From NCBI GenBank assembly GCA_000309865.1, contig AMGN01000060.1, forward strand, positions 1 to 8,952: 8,952 nt of DNA. Direction: 5' to 3'. The notes beneath the pieces were generated by a model. The model had not been told where the DNA came from. It searched no databases and was given only the letters and a program-made list of their open reading frames with translations. The DNA comes from Methanobacterium sp. Maddingley MBC34 (GTDB lineage: Archaea; Methanobacteriota; Methanobacteria; Methanobacteriales; Methanobacteriaceae). This document shows positions 5,403 through 8,952 of the stretch, in pieces (position 1 is the stretch's first letter; every line of letters begins with the position of its first letter). Both the position numbers and the translations under genes were made by a program.

Positions 5403-6662
5403 ATGACTCATGAAGCTTTCTACAAGGGTATAGATCAGCTGGGCAGTGATTTTGCATCCCCACAAATTCAAATTTTCCGCTGGCTTCATCAGCACCCTGA
5501 ACTTGCCTATCATGAATTTAAAACCAGCCGCTATATCCATGAATGTCTGGATGAACTTTCTGGTGTGGAAGTCCATTCTCCCGTTGCCAAGACAGGCATA
5601 AAAGCGGTTCTTCAAGGGGAAAAACCAGGTCCTACAGTGGCCATAAGGGCAGATATTGATGCACTCCCAGTAAAGGAAGAAACTGGTCTTGAATACGCTT
5701 CTAATGTGAAAACAGATTATAATGGTCAGGAAACATATGTGGCCCATGCATGTGGTCATGATGCCAGTACTGCCGCGGCCATAGGTACGGCTACCATTTT
5801 AAGCAAACTTCGATCAGAATTACCTGGAAAAGTAGTTTTCTTGTTTCAACCCGCCGAAGAGGGTGCTCCCACTGGAGTTAGTGGTGGTGCTCTGCGTATG
5901 GTGGAAGAAGGTGCTCTGAAGGATCCTGAAGTTCAGGCTATATTTGGTTTCCATGCCAACAGCACCTGTTACCCTGGTCAAGTCATGGTCAGGGAGGGCC
6001 CCACCCATGCCAGTCAAGACAGTATATTTATACGTATATGGGGGGAACAGGCCCATGGATCCCAGCCATGGAGTGGTAAAGACCCAATTGTTGCCGGAGC
6101 ATCTTTGATAAATTCTCTGCAGACCCTCATCAGCCGGGAAGTAGACTTGCAGAAAGGAGCAGCAGTCATAACCGTGGGCTACTTCTGGGGGGGAATCAAG
6201 GTGAACATCATCCCTGAAGGAGCTGAAATGGGTCTAACTGTACGTTCACTTGATAAAGGTAACCGTGAAATTCTTATAACACGCATTAAGGAATTAGCTG
6301 AGATGAAGGCAGAAATGCACGGCTGCCAGGCTGAAGTGATATTTGGCCAGCACTACCCTATGAATATCAACAACCTTGAACTGTATGATGCAATGCTCCC
6401 CACGGTGGAAAGAGTTGCCCAGGCAAAAAACGTCCTTTATTACCTATCATCAACAAAATCAGAAGATTTTTCATATTTTTCACGTGAAATCCCTGGTCTT
6501 TATATGTATTATGGTGCTGCTCCCGTTGACAGGCCTCTCTCTGAAATTAAACCCAACCATCACCCTGAATTCATGGTGGATGAAAAAGCCCTGAATTTTG
6601 CCACACGTTTGGAGTGTAATTTAATCTACGATTGTTTGACAATGCTCAATAAGATTTTTTAA
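5403..6662 (+). CDS. M20D-family metal-dependent amidohydrolase (N-acyl amino acid hydrolase type)
   Basis: This 419-residue protein is of typical M20D length. The N-terminal part of the catalytic domain shows RWLHQHPELAYHEF (26-39) and the metal site HACGHD (C117, H119). QPAEEG follows with E152/E153, then GFH with H184. A dimerisation or lid domain around GEQAHGSQPWSGKDP (214-228) follows, and the catalytic domain closes with NHHPEF, where H386 is the likely last metal ligand. Family members hydrolyse amide bonds of N-acyl amino acids, hippurate, IAA conjugates or similar compounds; the substrate here cannot be told. No signal peptide is present, so it is cytoplasmic. A GTG at 5394 is in frame, but it lies inside the AGGTGAT ribosome site (5392-5398), so ATG 5403 is the start. 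It has its own TATA box and a T8 tract after the stop, so appears monocistronic. Confidence 0.9.
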   Translation: MTHEAFYKGIDQLGSDFASPQIQIFRWLHQHPELAYHEFKTSRYIHECLDELSGVEVHSPVAKTGIKAVLQGEKPGPTVAIRADIDALPVKEETGLEYASNVKTDYNGQETYVAHACGHDASTAAAIGTATILSKLRSELPGKVVFLFQPAEEGAPTGVSGGALRMVEEGALKDPEVQAIFGFHANSTCYPGQVMVREGPTHASQDSIFIRIWGEQAHGSQPWSGKDPIVAGASLINSLQTLISREVDLQKGAAVITVGYFWGGIKVNIIPEGAEMGLTVRSLDKGNREILITRIKELAEMKAEMHGCQAEVIFGQHYPMNINNLELYDAMLPTVERVAQAKNVLYYLSSTKSEDFSYFSREIPGLYMYYGAAPVDRPLSEIKPNHHPEFMVDEKALNFATRLECNLIYDCLTMLNKIF

Positions 6663-6694
6663 TTTACTTATTTCAATGGGTTATTTTTGGCGAA

Positions 6695-6702
6695 TTTTTT
6701 TT
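6695..6702 (+). terminator. T8 tract after the amidohydrolase gene
   Basis: Eight T residues lie 33 bases after the stop. Two further T7 tracts follow at 6808-6814 and 6828-6834, so read-through into the lipoprotein gene is unlikely. The rest of the spacer up to 6870 is AT-rich and shows nothing else. Confidence 0.55.
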
Positions 6703-6875
6703 ATAGGATTGTTCTTGCAGTTAAATCACTCTAAAACGTTACTAAATCTTCAATCTCATTAATTTTAATTATTCTATTTTTAATATTCTTTTATTGGACT
6801 AATCATGTTTTTTTAGTTATTTAATTGTTTTTTTGTTCTCTTTAATTATTTTACAGTTTAGGGGTTTACAGTCAA

Positions 6876-6908
6876 TTTAAATAGAAAGTACTTACATAAT
6901 TAATTATG
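6876..6908 (+). promoter_or_regulatory. Lipoprotein gene promoter with a 14-base palindrome
   Basis: TTTAAATA (6876-6883) is a TATA-like box about 50 bases before the ATG. CATAATTAATTATG (6895-6908) is a perfect palindrome falling at the expected transcript start near 6905. It has the same CAT...ATG ends as the fdh palindromes but a different centre, and AT-rich DNA produces such words readily. Confidence 0.4.
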
Positions 6909-6932
6909 ATAATTATATTTGTAGGTGGTTGA

Positions 6933-7433
<501 letters not shown>

Positions 7434-7449
7434 AAACACTCAAATACTA

Positions 7450-7462
7450 TTTTTCTTTTTTT
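7450..7462 (+). terminator. T-rich tract after the lipoprotein gene
   Basis: TTTTTCTTTTTTT begins 17 bases after the TAG and lies before the deaminase ribosome site. It suggests termination, although no clear TATA box fits in the short remaining gap before the deaminase, so partial read-through may supply that gene. Confidence 0.5.
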
Positions 7463-7499
7463 AATTTCTTTAATTTGATACAAACAGGAGAACATTTTC

Positions 7500-7967
7500 A
7501 TGGAAGCTGATGAACATCGTTTCATGGCTCAGGCAATTGCCGAAGCTAAAAAAAGTCTTAAAGAGGGAGGAATTCCCATAGGCGCGGTGTTGGTTGCTGA
7601 TGGTGAAGTGGTGGGACGTGGTCATAATCGACTGCTTCAAAATGATTCAACTATCCTCCATGGGGAACTGGACTGTATTGAAAATGCGGGACGTCTTCGG
7701 GGAATAGATTATCAGAAATCCACTCTTTACACTACTTTATCTCCATGCACCATGTGTTCAGGGGCAATCATATTATACAATATTCACAGAGTGGTGATTG
7801 GAGAAAACACCACATTAATTGGTCCTGAAGAACTGCTAAGGGAAAATGGAGTGGAAGTTAAAGTCCTGGGTATCACTGAATGCAGGGAACTTTTAGAAAA
7901 GTACATTGAAGAAAATCCCCAGATATGGGAAGTTGAAATGGAAAGGGTTGGTTATTGCACGGATTAG
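7500..7967 (+). CDS. Cytosine deaminase, yeast FCY1-like (CDA fold, zinc-dependent)
   Basis: The 155-residue protein has the zinc deaminase motifs HGE (H54, catalytic E56) and PCTMC (C83, C86). It aligns almost throughout with yeast cytosine deaminase from memory: EGGIPIGA, GRGHN (N43), STILHGE, IENAGRL, TLYTTLSPC, CSGAIILY and VVIGEN. The C-terminal ENPQIW puts W143 where yeast has W152, which closes over the base. Differences include L106 for yeast F114 and E146 for D155. The expected reaction is cytosine to uracil plus ammonia, for pyrimidine salvage; guanine deaminase and tRNA adenosine deaminase (TadA) are alternatives, made less likely by HGE instead of HAE and by the C-terminal tryptophan. 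AGGAG at 7486-7490 precedes the ATG by nine bases. The gap to the lipoprotein gene is 66 bases and contains a T-tract, so co-transcription is uncertain. Confidence 0.85.
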   Translation: MEADEHRFMAQAIAEAKKSLKEGGIPIGAVLVADGEVVGRGHNRLLQNDSTILHGELDCIENAGRLRGIDYQKSTLYTTLSPCTMCSGAIILYNIHRVVIGENTTLIGPEELLRENGVEVKVLGITECRELLEKYIEENPQIWEVEMERVGYCTD

Positions 7968-8044
7968 AATATAATGAAAGTGTGTTTATTCTTAGTATTA
8001 AGTCTAATTTTCAGAAATTATTCAAATAAATCCATAACATAATA

Positions 8045-8053
8045 TTTTTATAT
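8045..8053 (+). promoter_or_regulatory. TATA box of the six-helix membrane protein gene
   Basis: TTTTTATAT lies 42-50 bases upstream of the ATG. Transcription would start near 8075, just before the GGAGGT ribosome site at 8084-8089, leaving a short leader. Confidence 0.55.
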
Positions 8054-8094
8054 GTTCTTGCTTAATATTGGAATAATAAAAATGGAGGTTTTCT

Positions 8095-8925
8095 ATGGAT
8101 ATTGGAGATTATTATTCTAAATCTTTCAAGGGATTTACAAAAAACCCTAAGCTCGCGCTTCCAACATTTTTAGGATATCTATTGATGTATGGAATCATCG
8201 CTATAATGGCAATAATATTAGTATTTGGAGTGTTAGGCACAGAATTTTTGACAAATATCACCACTGGCACTATCAACCCTAGTTCAATTGATTACACAAA
8301 TTTAATATGGTTTATGTTACTTTTATATGGAGTTATGGTAATTGTCGGGCTTATTGTTTCCAGCTATATGAGTGCAGCAACAATTGGAATGTCTAAAAGT
8401 ATAATTAATGGTAATATGCCTGATTTGGGTGTTGGAATTAAAAACGGTAATAAATATTTCCTAAAAATAATCCTGGTTTCAATAATAATAGGCCTTATTT
8501 TTGCGCTATCTTTTATTTTTAGTCTTGGGGGACTTTTAGTAGATCGTGCCTATGGGTTGTTCCCGGTTTTAACCATAATCGGAGTTTTGCTTACTTTGAT
8601 TATTTGGGTCATATGCCTTTTATTCATATTTGTAAACCAGTCCATTGTTGCAGGCAAGGAATCGGTTATCGGTTCCTTTAAAGACAGCTATGAACTTTTT
8701 AGAAAAAACATATTTGAGGTAATTGGAGTGCTTATCATAAACTTCATTGCTATGATATGTATCGTGGCATGTTTAACATTAATAAATATGTTTTTGAGCA
8801 TAATACCCATTTTAGGGTCAATTTTGGGTTTAATACTGGGAATTATTGTATATTCAATAATATTTCCTTATTTCACACTGGTTCTCACCTATCTTTACAT
8901 GGATAAAAAAGATTTAGGGTCTTAG
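8095..8925 (+). CDS. Six-helix integral membrane protein of a conserved archaeal uncharacterised family
   Basis: This 276-residue, very hydrophobic protein has about six membrane segments at roughly 23-48, 68-92, 121-148, 155-182, 206-234 and 236-266. It opens with DIGDYYSKSFKGFTKNPKL, an amphipathic lead-in, and carries the segment VNQSIVAGKESVIGSFKDSYELFRKN (about 180-205) between helices 4 and 5. That combination resembles membrane proteins of the DUF4013 or glycerophosphodiesterase-membrane-domain type, which are widespread in methanogens and without a defined function. There is no catalytic domain, signal peptide cleavage site or metal motif. The start is clear: GGAGGT lies five bases before the ATG, with a TATA box upstream. 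It does not overlap its neighbour and is probably transcribed alone. Family placement is from pattern memory and is tentative; that it is a membrane protein is firm. Confidence 0.85.
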   Translation: MDIGDYYSKSFKGFTKNPKLALPTFLGYLLMYGIIAIMAIILVFGVLGTEFLTNITTGTINPSSIDYTNLIWFMLLLYGVMVIVGLIVSSYMSAATIGMSKSIINGNMPDLGVGIKNGNKYFLKIILVSIIIGLIFALSFIFSLGGLLVDRAYGLFPVLTIIGVLLTLIIWVICLLFIFVNQSIVAGKESVIGSFKDSYELFRKNIFEVIGVLIINFIAMICIVACLTLINMFLSIIPILGSILGLILGIIVYSIIFPYFTLVLTYLYMDKKDLGS

Positions 8926-8952
8926 ATTTTCAGGTTTCAGAAAGCTTTTGTA

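Overview
The window looks like chromosome of a mesophilic, hydrogenotrophic methanogen of the order Methanobacteriales, most likely Methanobacterium. The reasons are an F420-type formate dehydrogenase locus (fdhC, fdhA, fdhB), Shine-Dalgarno sites of the AGGTGAT/GGAGGT type, TATA boxes instead of bacterial -35/-10 elements, termination on bare T-tracts, and very AT-rich intergenic DNA. The genus is inferred, because there is no rRNA or other marker gene here.

Layout: the left 3.5 kb is on the minus strand and holds formate uptake and oxidation. In transcription order these are fdhC (FNT-family formate channel), a 255-base spacer, fdhA (catalytic subunit with Cys at the selenocysteine position) and fdhB (F420-reducing subunit, cut by the window edge after 105 codons). 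FdhC would admit formate, FdhA would oxidise it at a molybdopterin/4Fe-4S centre, and FdhB would pass the electrons to F420 for methanogenesis. The spacers upstream of fdhA and fdhC share an identical 14-base palindrome, CATGAATATTCATG, surrounded by further ATGAAT/ATTCAT inverted repeats. This looks like an operator system common to both transcription units.

The middle (about 3.5-5.4 kb) is sparse and AT-rich. It contains a minus-strand gene for an 81-residue protein made almost entirely of a 16-residue repeat with no aromatic residues, a 540-base gene-poor stretch with small tandem repeats and one orphan translation start, and a plus-strand zinc-ribbon/three-helix membrane protein that starts at TTG behind a perfect 20-base tandem duplication.

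The right part (5.4-8.9 kb) is a plus-strand series of apparently separate genes, most with their own TATA box and T-tract: an M20D amidohydrolase, a PsbP-like lipoprotein, a cytosine deaminase closely resembling the yeast FCY1 type, and a six-helix membrane protein. No tRNA, rRNA, CRISPR array, transposase or phage gene was seen. The most unusual items are the shared fdh palindromes and the 16-residue-repeat protein.
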